DNA of 64,000 nucleotides from Corynebacterium resistens DSM 45100 (GCF_000177535.2 NC_015673.1:1426001-1490000); one strand, 5' to 3'; positions 1 through 9,244 are shown, numbered from the stretch's first letter. Program-made: numbers and translations. Notes: generated by a model from the letters alone, not told the origin.

Positions 1-1034
1 CGAACTGCGATCAGTGACCCCGCTGCGTAATCCCACGGCCCCAATCCGTGTTCGTAATACGCATCCACTGTCCCCTCAGCAAGATGGCACAAGTCCAAAG
101 CTGCCGATCCCGCTCGACGAATGTCGCGCACTAGCGGCAGCAGCTGCATTAACACTTGAGCCTGAACCCGCCGTTGAGCAGCCACATACCCGAAGCCCGT
201 GGCAACGAGTGAGGAAGCCAGCTCGGTAGCGCTAGGCGCTTTAAGAATCTGATCCTTATCGTCCGCATCGGCGGTCTCCGCGATTCTCCGCGCGGGGCCA
301 CCAACCTGAGCAATGTACGTGGTTCCAGTGGGAACCTGCGCTACCGCAGCAGCCACGGGTACCCCATTGACCGTAGCGGCAATGCTTACCGCACAATCAG
401 GTTGTCCGTACATGAAATTAACTGTGCCATCAATTGGGTCAACCACCCACACAATTCGATCTTCGGTAACGGATTCGGAACCACCTTCTGTGGCATCTGC
501 CCCATCGTGGTTAGTCCCATCTTCAAAACCGCTACTGGCGATTTCTTTGCCGCTAGGCGCGTGCAGTCCTCCTTTTACCGCAATACCGTCGCTGCTATTT
601 ATTCGACGCCCAGCGCTCACTCCCGGATGGTTCGGATCCCACTCGTCGTTGCCCGCCAAAAGTCTAAGATTCACGGTTTTTCCTTCTTCCTCACCCAGTA
701 AGGAGGAGTCCGGCAGCGCTGTAAGAAGAAAGTGTTGGAGGAACCGCTCTGAAGCCAAATCCACTGCGGTCACCGGGTCGACCGCGGAACTCTTGTGCGC
801 CTTTGCTGCGACTCGACCATCTTCACTTACTAGCTCCTCGCGCATTTCACGGACCAACCGCGCGGCCGCTTGGGCGGCTGCTTGGCAGACTCGGCTCAGC
901 GCGGTGAGAGTCACCTGCTTGCCTCCGCCTTGCGAGAAATCCCCTAAGCCGAGGGCGGAAAGTGAATTCGTTGAATGCGGCGTCAAATAGAGATGGGAAG
1001 CGGGCACCCATTCTGGACGTGTTTCGAAAGCCAT
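1..1034 (-). CDS. suhB: Inositol-1-monophosphatase family protein (3' end outside window)
   Basis: Member of the Mg-dependent inositol monophosphatase family, which dephosphorylates inositol-1-phosphate for phosphatidylinositol and mycothiol synthesis. Reading the minus strand from an ATG at 1034 gives an open frame to the window edge. It shows GEEEG, the metal-binding motif WVVDPIDGTVNF, and near the edge the second motif GPWDYAAG, so only the last few dozen residues are missing. The family normally has about 16 residues between the GEE and the W of the DPIDGT motif. Here there are about 79, a polar Gly/Ser/Asp-rich insert. The N-terminus also carries about 40 extra residues, so an internal start is possible. 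It is divergent from ppgK, as in other corynebacteria. The family call is secure; the exact substrate is inferred. Confidence 0.88.
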   Translation of the reverse strand, partial: MAFETRPEWVPASHLYLTPHSTNSLSALGLGDFSQGGGKQVTLTALSRVCQAAAQAAARLVREMREELVSEDGRVAAKAHKSSAVDPVTAVDLASERFLQHFLLTALPDSSLLGEEEGKTVNLRLLAGNDEWDPNHPGVSAGRRINSSDGIAVKGGLHAPSGKEIASSGFEDGTNHDGADATEGGSESVTEDRIVWVVDPIDGTVNFMYGQPDCAVSIAATVNGVPVAAAVAQVPTGTTYIAQVGGPARRIAETADADDKDQILKAPSATELASSLVATGFGYVAAQRRVQAQVLMQLLPLVRDIRRAGSAALDLCHLAEGTVDAYYEHGLGPWDYAAGSLIAV

Positions 1035-1091
1035 AGCTCCAGCAAACCACGGTCCCAATTCGGGCGCGCGGACGGCAGCAGCTTAACCCGC

Positions 1092-1097
1092 TATTAT
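1092..1097 (+). promoter_or_regulatory. -10 box of ppgK, implying a leaderless transcript
   Basis: TATTAT lies 8 bases before the ppgK ATG at 1106, so a transcript starting at the usual distance would begin at or next to the start codon. There is no Shine-Dalgarno sequence before ppgK, which fits leaderless translation, common in corynebacteria. No convincing -35 is visible. Confidence 0.45.
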
Positions 1098-1105
1098 TTG
1101 TACCC

Positions 1106-1870
1106 ATGACTGAGCACAACTCTGATTTGAGCTTTGGTGTCGATATTGGCGGTTCGGGCGTTAAAGCTGCCGTGGTCGATATGAAAACCGGTGAATTCGT
1201 CACTGAAAGGTTGAAGATTGCAACCCCTCAGCCCGCGAACCCCGACGCGGTAGCGGAAGTCGTTAAGGAGCTCATGGAGGAAGCCGACTGGAACGGACCA
1301 GTGGGTATTACGGTGCCGGCGGTAGTAAAGAATCAGATTACGCGCAGTGCTGCGAATATTGGTGGGGACTGGATCGGTACCGATTGCCAGGAATTATTCC
1401 GCAAACACTTGGGTAATCGTGAGATCGCGGTACTTAATGATGCGGATGCCGCGGGCCTAGCCGAAGTGGCTTATGGCGATGAGCAGGCACGCAGCGGATC
1501 TGTCATGCTGTTGACGTTTGGGACCGGCATTGGATCCGCACTACTCATGGACGGAAATCTGTACCCGAATTCAGAACTGGGGCATCTGCCGTTTGGCCAC
1601 ACTTCTTGCGAGAAGTGGGCGAGCTCCGCAGTCAAAGAGAAGGAAGACTTAAGCTTCAAAGAGTGGGCGAAACGTGTCGATCAAGTCATGCACGAATACG
1701 CGAGGCTTTTTAGCCCTCAAACATTCGTCGTAGGCGGTGGAATTTCTCGTAAGGCCGATAAGTGGGTGCCACTTCTTACCGTCGAGCAGAAAGTCGTCCC
1801 CGCACAGCTTCGAAATAAAGCAGGAATTGTGGGGGCGGCGATGGCCGTCCGGGATGGGTTCCGTCCTTAA
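1106..1870 (+). CDS. ppgK: Polyphosphate glucokinase (ROK family)
   Basis: Phosphorylates glucose to glucose-6-phosphate using polyphosphate (and usually ATP) in the cytoplasm, giving a PTS-independent entry of glucose into glycolysis. The 254-residue length is normal. Visible motifs are the phosphate-binding loop GVDIGGSGVK (11-20), NDADAAGLAE (111-120) with the catalytic Asp112, TFGTGIGSA (137-145) and ELGH (157-160). It lacks the N-terminal helix-turn-helix of ROK repressors and the Cys-rich zinc motif, as expected for PpgK. It sits between suhB and sigA, the standard corynebacterial order. The enzyme may matter more than usual here because the PTS genes that normally follow sugR are missing at about 28 kb. 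Confidence 0.95.
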   Translation: MTEHNSDLSFGVDIGGSGVKAAVVDMKTGEFVTERLKIATPQPANPDAVAEVVKELMEEADWNGPVGITVPAVVKNQITRSAANIGGDWIGTDCQELFRKHLGNREIAVLNDADAAGLAEVAYGDEQARSGSVMLLTFGTGIGSALLMDGNLYPNSELGHLPFGHTSCEKWASSAVKEKEDLSFKEWAKRVDQVMHEYARLFSPQTFVVGGGISRKADKWVPLLTVEQKVVPAQLRNKAGIVGAAMAVRDGFRP

Positions 1871-1978
1871 GGTTCGGTTGTTCTGCGTAGGGCACCCCAA
1901 TTGCCCGAACACAACTGCAGACCTAACCCCGGAGGGCAATAATGCAGATTGCGGAACGGGGGGTGCACCCCTACCCCC

Positions 1979-2004
1979 TTGACAAAGGCAACTTCAGTTA
2001 TAAT
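1979..2004 (+). promoter_or_regulatory. Probable sigA promoter
   Basis: A perfect TTGACA (1979-1984) and a perfect TATAAT (1999-2004) precede sigA, but they are only 14 bases apart instead of 16-18. Transcription would start near 2011 and give a leader of about 140 nt. The -10 box is likely real; whether the -35 is used at this spacing is uncertain. Confidence 0.55.
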
Positions 2005-2014
2005 TGGGGGTCGA

Positions 2015-2056
2015 TTCTCGGGCAGCCAAACCCGAGGAATGCGCGATGAGCGCATT
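2015..2056 (+). other. Paired hairpins in the sigA leader
   Basis: Two adjacent stems lie at the inferred 5' end of the sigA transcript: CTCGGG/CCCGAG (2017-2022 with 2031-2036) and a perfect 7-bp stem AATGCGC-GATGA-GCGCATT (2038-2056). Extension of the first stem through A2038-A2039 would compete with the second. No U-tract follows, so this is not an intrinsic terminator; a stabilising 5' structure is one possibility. Confidence 0.4.
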
Positions 2057-2152
2057 TCAATAACGAGAGCAGCACCTTTGTCGCGCTACAGTGACGGCAA
2101 AGATTTAAGATGCAGCTCTATTTAATGATGCACGCAAAGGAAAGGGCTTTTT

Positions 2153-3868
2153 GTGGTAGCGAATAACTCGGCCGAATCCAGTGAGGGAACCGAGAACGCA
2201 GCTGTGCGTAAGGTCGCCAAAAAGTCCGCTGCAGCGAAGAGTACCCGCAAGGTAGCTAAGAAGGCCGCTTCGGCTAAGAAAACGGCTGTCGCGAAAAAGG
2301 CAGTGGCTAAGAAAACCACTGCAGCCAAGAAAGCCACTGCGGCAAAGGCAGCAACGGCCTCTGCAGCTGAGGCCAGCTCCCAAACCTCGGCCGGAGCTTC
2401 TGGAGAGTCCGAAGCAGCAACCACCAAGAAGGTCGCAGCGAAGAAGACTACCGCTAAGAAGACTGCAAAAAAGACTGCTAAAAAGACTGCAGCAAAGAAA
2501 ACTGCTAAGAAGACCGCCAAGAAGTCTTCGACTGCGAAGAAGGCAACAGCAAAGAAGTCCACCGCCAAAAAGACCACAAAGAAGGCAGCCACCAAGGCAG
2601 CCAAAGCGCAGGACAAGGCCGAGCTCGCTGACAATGATGATCTCGAAACCACCCTCAACTCCGCCGAAGACACCGCCAAGGACGACGAGTCGCCTAACAA
2701 TGACCTCGAACCTGACATGGACGACGATCTCGGGGAAGATTTCGATGATGACCTCGACGACGACCTTGAGGATGACCTCGACGACGATTTAGTCGACGAT
2801 TTGGAAGATGACCTCGAAGATGACGAGGACGAAGACGAAGACTCCGAGAATTCCGAGGAAGCTGAAGAAGAAAAAGACGGCAGCTTTGTCTGGGACGAGG
2901 ATGAATCGGCTGCGCTTCGTCAAGCCCGCAAGGATGCTGAGCTAACAGCCTCTGCAGACTCCGTTCGCGCATACCTCAAGCAGATCGGTAAAGTTGCGCT
3001 GCTGAATGCTGAACAGGAAGTCAGCTTGGCAAAGCGTATTGAAGCTGGCCTCTACGCGGCGTATCGCCTCCAGGAGATCAAGGAATCTGGCGAAAAGCTC
3101 TCCCCAATGCACCGCCGCGATCTCCGGGAGATTGAGCGCGATGGTCGCCGTGCAAAGAATCACTTGCTGGAGGCAAACCTTCGCCTCGTGGTTTCCTTGG
3201 CTAAGCGCTACACCGGCCGTGGCATGGCTTTCTTGGATCTCATCCAAGAGGGCAACCTCGGTCTCATTCGCGCAGTGGAGAAATTTGACTACGTAAAGGG
3301 CTACAAGTTCTCCACGTACGCTACGTGGTGGATCCGCCAGGCCATCACCCGTGCGATGGCGGATCAGGCCCGTACCATCCGTATCCCGGTCCACATGGTC
3401 GAGGTCATCAACAAGCTGGGTCGTATTCAGCGCGAGTTGTTGCAGGATCTTGGTCGCGAACCTTCCCCAGAGGAATTGGCCCGCGAGATGGATATCACCG
3501 TAGACAAGGTGCTAGAGATCCAGCAGTACGCACGCGAGCCCATCTCCCTGGATCAAACCATTGGCGATGAAGGCGATAGCCAGCTGGGTGATTTCATCGA
3601 GGATTCCGAGGCCGTCGTCGCCGTCGATGCTGTCTCCTTTACTTTGCTGCAGGATCAGCTGCAGGATGTGCTGCATACGCTCTCCGATCGTGAGGCCGGT
3701 GTGGTGAAGCTACGCTTCGGCTTGACCGACGGCATGCCACGCACCTTGGATGAGATTGGTCAGGTGTACGGCGTGACTCGCGAGCGCATCCGCCAAATTG
3801 AGTCAAAGACGATGTCCAAGCTGCGCCACCCATCTCGCTCCCAAGTTCTGCGCGATTACTTGGATTAA
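2153..3868 (+). CDS. sigA: Principal RNA polymerase sigma factor SigA
   Basis: Housekeeping sigma-70 factor that directs RNA polymerase to most promoters. The start is GTG at 2153, preceded by AAAGGAAAGGG (2137-2147). Region 1.2 begins near residue 270. Region 2 is around 341-400, with [17 protein letters not shown] and [13 protein letters not shown]. Region 4 ends with [10 protein letters not shown] near 540 and the usual C-terminal tail. The protein has 571 residues, long for the genus because of its N-terminus: about residues 15-155 are lysine/alanine repeats of the AKKTAKK kind, resembling histone H1 or mycobacterial HupB tails, and about 165-250 is almost pure Asp/Glu/Leu. This charge-segregated head is low-complexity; its function is not known. 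Confidence 0.97.
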   Translation: MVANNSAESSEGTENAAVRKVAKKSAAAKSTRKVAKKAASAKKTAVAKKAVAKKTTAAKKATAAKAATASAAEASSQTSAGASGESEAATTKKVAAKKTTAKKTAKKTAKKTAAKKTAKKTAKKSSTAKKATAKKSTAKKTTKKAATKAAKAQDKAELADNDDLETTLNSAEDTAKDDESPNNDLEPDMDDDLGEDFDDDLDDDLEDDLDDDLVDDLEDDLEDDEDEDEDSENSEEAEEEKDGSFVWDEDESAALRQARKDAELTASADSVRAYLKQIGKVALLNAEQEVSLAKRIEAGLYAAYRLQEIKESGEKLSPMHRRDLREIERDGRRAKNHLLEANLRLVVSLAKRYTGRGMAFLDLIQEGNLGLIRAVEKFDYVKGYKFSTYATWWIRQAITRAMADQARTIRIPVHMVEVINKLGRIQRELLQDLGREPSPEELAREMDITVDKVLEIQQYAREPISLDQTIGDEGDSQLGDFIEDSEAVVAVDAVSFTLLQDQLQDVLHTLSDREAGVVKLRFGLTDGMPRTLDEIGQVYGVTRERIRQIESKTMSKLRHPSRSQVLRDYLD

Positions 3869-3872
3869 ACCT

Positions 3873-4454
3873 ATGGGGAACCGGGTAGGCAGGTCTGCTA
3901 GCTTAGCGGACCTGACCTACCCTTCTTTTTTGCTCGACGCCACACGCGACCTCTCCCGAGTCCCCACAGGAACCTCGGTAACCCACTCTTCCTCGCGATT
4001 CCACACGTTTTCCACGGAAATGACAGCCCCCGGCGATGCAACAGAATTCCGGCGACTCGCGCATAGGCTGTTGGCCGGAGAGGTTCACCGCGCCGCCGGA
4101 GCGCCACTTGTCGAATACAGGAATCCCTCCCCTTCCCGGATCATGCTTGGCGACATCGTCACCATCACCTTTTGGGGCCTACGGGCACCGTGTTTGGTGC
4201 TTGAAGCGGGCGTCGAAACACTAAAAGATTCTGGAGCGCGCCGAGTACGTTTGGTTTATGGAACTTTGCCTGGCCACATGGAATGTGGTGAAGAGGCGTT
4301 TGAGCTGACATACCGCAATGGCGTGCTCACAGCACGAGTGGTGGCTTTCTCCCGGGCAGCCAAGTGGTATACGCGTTGTGGAGGCCCGGTAGCGCGCTTT
4401 GTACAGCGCGTCATGGCCCGGCGCTACGCCGCAGCGCTCATCGGAAAACGTTAA
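3873..4454 (+). CDS. DUF1990 family protein
   Basis: Conserved actinobacterial protein of unknown function with a DUF1990 fold. The N-terminal LTYPSFLLDATRDL corresponds to the family's LTYPEVGATR-like opening, so the start must lie upstream of that motif. The ATG at 3873, four bases after the sigA stop, is the nearest candidate and gives 193 residues, typical of the family, but it has no Shine-Dalgarno sequence; coupling to sigA termination is possible. A second ATG at 4020 would remove the motif. Other family-like stretches are GDIVTITFWG and the middle segment around YGTLPGHMECGEEAF. No catalytic residues are established for the family. Confidence 0.75.
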   Translation: MGNRVGRSASLADLTYPSFLLDATRDLSRVPTGTSVTHSSSRFHTFSTEMTAPGDATEFRRLAHRLLAGEVHRAAGAPLVEYRNPSPSRIMLGDIVTITFWGLRAPCLVLEAGVETLKDSGARRVRLVYGTLPGHMECGEEAFELTYRNGVLTARVVAFSRAAKWYTRCGGPVARFVQRVMARRYAAALIGKR

Positions 4455-4499
4455 TGAAACCCAAACCGAGGCTTCCCCTATCCGCAGCTCAACGGCCCT

Positions 4500-4871
4500 C
4501 TAGCGTTTCAGCTTTTGGCACACCTCATGGGAATTGTGCCCTTCGTCTTCGCATTTGCGTGCGGCATCGGCGGAAAAATTCGTAATCACGATGCTGGTTG
4601 CCACCGCAACGATTGCCAGTAACACGCCGATCGCTGGATAGACCTTTTGCTGTTCACCACGAATTGCCACTACGAGGGCCAGCAGAGAAATCACTATCGC
4701 AATGATCGCAACGACAATGCCGATAACAGGCATCATTGCAGCTGGGATGGACAAAATCCCCACCACCAGGGCAGCAATAGAAAGGCCCGAGACTTTTTGC
4801 TGCTGAACCTTCTTACGCTTAATCGTCTTCGCGTTGTTCTCGCTCAAATCTGAGTAATCACGACGTGGCAT
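4500..4871 (-). CDS. Small DUF4190-like membrane protein
   Basis: Predicted 123-residue inner-membrane protein. The N-terminal ~28 residues are polar and basic. Two or three hydrophobic helices follow (about 28-48, 49-70 and 77-96), then a short polar tail with two cysteines, KCEDEGHNSHEVCQKLKR. The pattern of Gly/Ile/Val-rich paired helices resembles DUF4190 proteins, but this is a resemblance by eye. It is convergent with the sigA-DUF1990 pair and about 50 bp downstream of the 574-residue helicase gene, possibly co-transcribed with it. No function can be assigned. Confidence 0.7.
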   Translation of the reverse strand: MPRRDYSDLSENNAKTIKRKKVQQQKVSGLSIAALVVGILSIPAAMMPVIGIVVAIIAIVISLLALVVAIRGEQQKVYPAIGVLLAIVAVATSIVITNFSADAARKCEDEGHNSHEVCQKLKR

Positions 4872-4919
4872 GGGTAAACGCTTCTCCTTTGCGCGTACAT
4901 AGGGGCGATCGCTAGTGCA

Positions 4920-6644
4920 CTACCAATCCCGCAAGTACGCAATTCTATCGCGCAGTTGCTGGGCTGTGCACAAAGCAGTCGGCGGACCTCCACAGTTTTT
5001 GCGGGCATCATTGTGAATCTGACCGTGGGGTTTGCCCGTCCGAGACGACTTCATGGCAACGAGTGAATTGAGTTCCTTACGTAAGGCGGGAAGCTCCTCG
5101 CTCGCTACCCGCTTCCGATGAAGATCTGCACCGGATCCTTCGGGGGCATTGGCAATAGCCTCCTTTCGGCGGCGTTCCTCTTCCTCACGCTGCTTTGCCC
5201 GAGCCTCAACTTGGTCCGCTTGGCGTTGTTTCAACAGCGTGCGCATCTGATCCGCATCCAGCAACCCCGGCAAACCGAGGTAGGCCTGTTCTTCTTCAGA
5301 TCCCGCCACCGTGGCGGTGCCATAAGTTGAGCCATCGTAAATCAGTGAATCCAGTTCCGCTTCCGCACCCACAGATTCGTAACCACGCTCATCCCCTAGC
5401 TCATTTTTCTCTTGGTTAGCTTCACGCAGCGCTTCGTCGTCCCACCCTTCGTCTGGGCGGTCGGGCTTACCTAAGACGTGGTTACGTTGTCTTTCCATCT
5501 TCGACGCCAAGTCCAGCAACACCGGCACGCTCGGTAGGAACACTGAAGCTGACTCGCCAGGGCGGCGACTTCGGACAAAACGCCCAATGGCCTGCGCAAA
5601 AAATAGCGGAGTGGATGAGCTCGTGGCGTACACACCTACCGCGAGACGGGGAACATCCACGCCCTCGGAAACCATGCGCACGGCAACCATCCATTCATCC
5701 ATCGAATCGGAAAAATCCTTAATTCGATCGGAAGCCCCCACTTCGTCGGATAACACGACAGTCACCGGGGTGGAACTAATGGATTCCAAGATTCTGGCGT
5801 ATGCACGCGCCGTGTTTTTGTCTGTCGCGATGACAAGACCGCCTGCATCCGGTGTGTGTTGTCGCAATTGCAGCAAACGCGTGTGCGCGGCCTGCAGAAC
5901 TGCCGGAATCCAGTCACCCCGTGGGTCCAGCGCAGTTTTCCATGCCCGAGCGGTCTGCTCTTGATTGAGGATCTCCCCCAACCGCGCTTCGAATTCTTCG
6001 CCCGCGCTGTTGCGCCACCGAGCTTGCCCTGAATACGCCAGAAACACCACGGGGCGCACGACTTTGTCTTTGAGAGCTTCGGCGTACCCATAGGTGTAAT
6101 CAGCACTCGATTGAAGCGCACCTTCGGCCCCGTCGACCGACTCATAACGCACAAAGGGAATTTGCGCGTCATCCGAGCGGAAAGGGGTACCGGTCAGGGC
6201 GAGGCGTCGTTCCGCGTGAGCGTAGGCCAAGCGCACGCCATCGCCCCAACTTTTCGCATCTCCGGCATGGTGAATCTCATCAAGAATTACCAACGTCTTT
6301 TGCGCAGTTGCGACTTGGTAATGCTTCGTTGGCTTCATCCCAACCTGTGCATAGGTCACTGCCACACCCTGATACGAGCGATTAAACGGTGACGAGTTGG
6401 AAAACTCGGGGTCGATAGCAATGCCTTGCGCTGCGGCCGATTGAGACCACTGGACTTTTAGGTGTTCGGTGGGCACCACGATAACTAAACGCTGAACAAC
6501 ACGGGTTTCCAAAAGTAGCCGAGCCAAGGTGAGTGCGAAGGTCGTTTTGCCCGCACCCGGCGTTGCCACCGCAAGAAAATCTTTGGGCTGTTCAGCGATG
6601 TACTTATCGAGCGCCTCCTGCTGCCACGCGCGGAGGTGTTTCAT
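4920..6644 (-). CDS. DEAD/DEAH-box (superfamily 2) helicase
   Basis: Predicted ATP-dependent nucleic-acid helicase or translocase of 574 residues. Walker A is ATPGAGKTTFA (27-37), Walker B is LDEIHHAG (121-128, a DEIH variant), motif III is TGTPFRSDD (151-159). The second RecA domain contains MVSEGVDVPRL and the arginine-finger motif QAIGRFVRSRRPGE near 330-370. The domain arrangement resembles type III restriction-subunit-like and RadD/Irc3-like helicases, but no nuclease or methylase neighbour is present. A charged, helical C-terminal third (KQREEEERRRKEA) is probably a coiled coil. It is a conserved resident of this corynebacterial neighbourhood, next to DUF3039. The substrate is unknown. 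Confidence 0.9.
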   Translation of the reverse strand: MKHLRAWQQEALDKYIAEQPKDFLAVATPGAGKTTFALTLARLLLETRVVQRLVIVVPTEHLKVQWSQSAAAQGIAIDPEFSNSSPFNRSYQGVAVTYAQVGMKPTKHYQVATAQKTLVILDEIHHAGDAKSWGDGVRLAYAHAERRLALTGTPFRSDDAQIPFVRYESVDGAEGALQSSADYTYGYAEALKDKVVRPVVFLAYSGQARWRNSAGEEFEARLGEILNQEQTARAWKTALDPRGDWIPAVLQAAHTRLLQLRQHTPDAGGLVIATDKNTARAYARILESISSTPVTVVLSDEVGASDRIKDFSDSMDEWMVAVRMVSEGVDVPRLAVGVYATSSSTPLFFAQAIGRFVRSRRPGESASVFLPSVPVLLDLASKMERQRNHVLGKPDRPDEGWDDEALREANQEKNELGDERGYESVGAEAELDSLIYDGSTYGTATVAGSEEEQAYLGLPGLLDADQMRTLLKQRQADQVEARAKQREEEERRRKEAIANAPEGSGADLHRKRVASEELPALRKELNSLVAMKSSRTGKPHGQIHNDARKNCGGPPTALCTAQQLRDRIAYLRDW

Positions 6645-6698
6645 CGCTACTTTCTCATTGACTTGATCTGGAAGGGGCTGGGGTTACGAGAGGTGCCC

Positions 6699-6941
6699 CT
6701 ACCGCTTGCGCAAGGACTGGTAAATCTGCTCGCAATCCGGGCATACCGGGGATCCTGGCTTTGCTTGCTTGCGCACGGGGAATGTCTCTCCACACAACGC
6801 CACAACGACCTTGCCGGCCACAGCAGATTCGATAATCTCATTTTTCTTCACGTAGTGGAAGAACTTTGGGGTATCGTCATCCGTCGTTTGGTCGGTGCGC
6901 ACATCGGGGCGCTCGATGGTTGTTGTACTTGGGTTACTCAC
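6699..6941 (-). CDS. DUF3039 domain protein
   Basis: 80-residue conserved actinobacterial protein. The core FHYVKKNEIIESAVAGKVVVALCGETFPVR and the C-terminal PVCPDCEQIYQSL are typical of DUF3039. Cys at CGE and the CPDC pair, with the nearby His, suggest a small zinc-binding site (an inference). It lies 54 bp upstream of the helicase gene in the same direction, a likely two-gene unit, and is divergent from the DUF3099 gene. Function unknown. Confidence 0.88.
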   Translation of the reverse strand: MSNPSTTTIERPDVRTDQTTDDDTPKFFHYVKKNEIIESAVAGKVVVALCGETFPVRKQAKPGSPVCPDCEQIYQSLRKR

Positions 6942-7000
6942 AGTGACCCATTGTGCCCCTCAACGCATCTGTTTTCCAACTAGGTACTAGCGTGGGTTGC

Positions 7001-7522
7001 ATGGCAGCACAGAAAAAGCGCGGTGGACATTCTGCCTCTCCCTCCACGCGATGGGGTAAGCCCACCGTTAACTTGATTACCGACGCCAAACGGTCCCGCT
7101 TGGAAGGCTGGCACCACAGACGACGGCTCTACGCAATTCTGCAGTTGCTGCGTCTACCAGTGCTCATGGCAGCGGGAATCGCAATGTGGCTCACTCACAA
7201 TGTGGCGCTATCTGTAGCCATCGCTGTCATTTCACTACCCCTGCCATGGGTTGCAGTGCTGCTGGCCAACGAAACGGGCGAAGTCGATAAGCAAGAACGA
7301 AAAATCTATAAGCCCGCTGTCGTTCGCGCCAATCGCAGAGCCATCGATGCGAACCGTGGCTTACACACCGGAACTGATCCGCAGCGAGCCATCACTGCCA
7401 CACATTCTCCCGCCCAAGGAGGCAAAGAAATCATCACTGTGGACGATCGAGATGAGGCCAGTGGTGAAACGGATAGCCTCTCTAACCCGAGCACCGACGA
7501 CTCATTGAAGGACGATGAATGA
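7001..7522 (+). CDS. DUF3099 membrane protein
   Basis: 173-residue protein starting at ATG 7001. A basic N-terminus is followed by NLITDAKRSRLEGWHHRRRLY, then two membrane helices (roughly residues 43-80), a short turn containing ANETGEVD, and a disordered acidic C-terminal tail. This matches the DUF3099 family, seen across actinobacteria. The stop codon overlaps the next start by ATGA (7519-7522), so the gene is translationally coupled to the methyltransferase. The start has no clear Shine-Dalgarno sequence; a leaderless mRNA is possible. Function unknown. Confidence 0.82.
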   Translation: MAAQKKRGGHSASPSTRWGKPTVNLITDAKRSRLEGWHHRRRLYAILQLLRLPVLMAAGIAMWLTHNVALSVAIAVISLPLPWVAVLLANETGEVDKQERKIYKPAVVRANRRAIDANRGLHTGTDPQRAITATHSPAQGGKEIITVDDRDEASGETDSLSNPSTDDSLKDDE

Positions 7523-9123
7523 CCGCAGACAACTTTTTCACAACACTCAATACCGTGGTCTCGACCGTTCAGCAGCGCGGGTACAGCTCCGAGTTAATTG
7601 GGCGAGTTCTAAGCGACCGCGGTTTGGCCGCTGCCAATTCGAGGAATTACGCTGCCGCTGCGTGGTATGCGCGCACCGGAAAAGCTACCACCGCCGAAAT
7701 CGATCTTGCAGTAGTGCTGGGGTGCTACCTGCGCGAGCCCCTTTCATCTACCAAATGGGATGAAATTCTCGGCGCGGAACTAGCCGGCAAAATGCACTCT
7801 CACGGCATCATTTCCGAAGGCCGGCTGCAAGTAGATATTCGGCCGATTTCTGCGACGGTTCACGGCGATGTGGAGATCCTGCTCGTCAGCGACCCGGATG
7901 CTGCCGCTGAAATACACACAACCGATTCGAACCACGTTCCAGGCGCAGGCAACGCCAGCATGTCTCTGCTGAACGTAGTTCCGCCCTTGTCTGCAGCGGC
8001 TCAGGAGCAAGCGCCTGCTGAAGTAACCGAAATTTTGGATCTGGGTTGCGGTTCCGGAGTGCTTTCGCTTTTGTTGGAATCTAATTCACCTTCGGTGCGG
8101 GTGACCGGTACGGATATCTCCCAGCGGGCTCTCGCGTTTGCCCGATTGGGCCGTGCTGGGACGGCGCGTGGCGTCGAGCCAAACAACGTGGAGTGGTTGC
8201 ACGGAAGCTGGTTTGAACCGGTGCGAGGCCGCACCTTCGATGTGATCGTGAGCAACCCGCCATTTGTCATGGCGCCCCCGGCTCGAGACGAAGCCAAGAC
8301 ATACCGTGAATCCGGCTTAGAGCTCGACAGCGCCAGTGCTTTGGTGGTGGGTGAAGCTGCCACGTATCTACGCCCGCGTGGCCGAGCGCATTTGCTGGCG
8401 GGATGGGCCTTGGCCGATGGAGAATCAGCTGCACAGCGCATATCGGGTTGGCTCCCGAGCACAGGGGTTCGAGCGTGGGTCGTGCAGCGCGAAATAGTGA
8501 ATGTGGCGGAATACGTCAACACCTGGCTAAGCGACGAAGGAGTGGATACCCGCTCCGCTGAAGGGCGCGCGCGTGTGGAGGAATGGCTGAACTATTTGGC
8601 AGGCCATGGAGTAAGTCGCATCGGAATGGGGTACGTCCACCTCGAGAAACTTGACGAGGACCAAGCAACCGAGATGACTTTCGAAGTTTTGGATCAGCCC
8701 CTACCTGCTGGCACCTACCTTGGCTTTGAAGTGGCGGAGTGGTTCGAAAGGGCTGAGTGGTTGGCGCAGATAGATCGTGAGCAACTGTTGGATTCGGCCT
8801 TCGCAGTGCGCCCAGGCGTGGCGATCGAGCGGGTGGAGGTGACCGATAGCGAACAAGGTCAAGGGTTTAAGGAGCTCGCAGTTCGGCTCAGTAGGACGGA
8901 AGGCCCGGCCTGGACCCATGAGATCGATTCCCATGTGCGCGCCATCATCAGCGGATTAAATCCCCAAGGGCTACCACTGCGGGACGTCGTTGAACTGTAC
9001 TGCGCAGTACAGGGGTTAGATGAAGCCCTTTTTTCCGACGCCCTCATCCCCATCATCACCGATCTGATTAGGCACGGGTTTGTGCTTCCGGCGGCCCTTC
9101 TGACAGTAATCGAAGAAGAGTAG
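7519..9123 (+). CDS. SAM-dependent methyltransferase, HemK/RlmG-like
   Basis: 534-residue protein with a class I methyltransferase core in the middle. The SAM-binding loop [15 protein letters not shown] is at about 173-187 and the catalytic [11 protein letters not shown] at about 244-254. NPPF/Y is the signature of enzymes that methylate an exocyclic or amide nitrogen of bases or glutamine. The N-terminal ~150 residues (DUF7059-like in other actinobacteria, as I recall) and the C-terminal ~200 residues are extra domains, probably for substrate recognition. The start overlaps the DUF3099 stop by four bases. The substrate (rRNA, tRNA or protein) cannot be told from sequence. Confidence 0.88.
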   Translation: MTADNFFTTLNTVVSTVQQRGYSSELIGRVLSDRGLAAANSRNYAAAAWYARTGKATTAEIDLAVVLGCYLREPLSSTKWDEILGAELAGKMHSHGIISEGRLQVDIRPISATVHGDVEILLVSDPDAAAEIHTTDSNHVPGAGNASMSLLNVVPPLSAAAQEQAPAEVTEILDLGCGSGVLSLLLESNSPSVRVTGTDISQRALAFARLGRAGTARGVEPNNVEWLHGSWFEPVRGRTFDVIVSNPPFVMAPPARDEAKTYRESGLELDSASALVVGEAATYLRPRGRAHLLAGWALADGESAAQRISGWLPSTGVRAWVVQREIVNVAEYVNTWLSDEGVDTRSAEGRARVEEWLNYLAGHGVSRIGMGYVHLEKLDEDQATEMTFEVLDQPLPAGTYLGFEVAEWFERAEWLAQIDREQLLDSAFAVRPGVAIERVEVTDSEQGQGFKELAVRLSRTEGPAWTHEIDSHVRAIISGLNPQGLPLRDVVELYCAVQGLDEALFSDALIPIITDLIRHGFVLPAALLTVIEEE

Positions 9124-9188
9124 GCCAGTAACACTGCGGGCTGTTGCCCCACACGTCGCGCACCCGCGCAAACTCCTCACACGACTCT

Positions 9189-9234
9189 CGACACCCGACA
9201 CCCGACACCCGAGGCCCTACAACCGACAACCGAC
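9189..9234 (+). repeat. Heptanucleotide tandem repeats upstream of dtd
   Basis: CGACACC is repeated 3.4 times (9189-9212), followed after 8 bases by two copies of AACCGAC (9221-9234). The block ends directly before the dtd Shine-Dalgarno AGGAG (9235-9239), so copy-number changes would alter only the leader. Confidence 0.8.
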
Positions 9235-9244
9235 AGGAGCATGT

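Noticed and set aside
313..990. Long plus-strand open frame
   Set aside because: It is the antisense of the inositol monophosphatase; the minus strand carries the family motifs, the plus strand none.
4920..6941. Helicase plus DUF3039 as a defence system
   Set aside because: No nuclease, methylase, toxin or other defence partner is present, and the pair belongs to the conserved chromosomal backbone of the genus.
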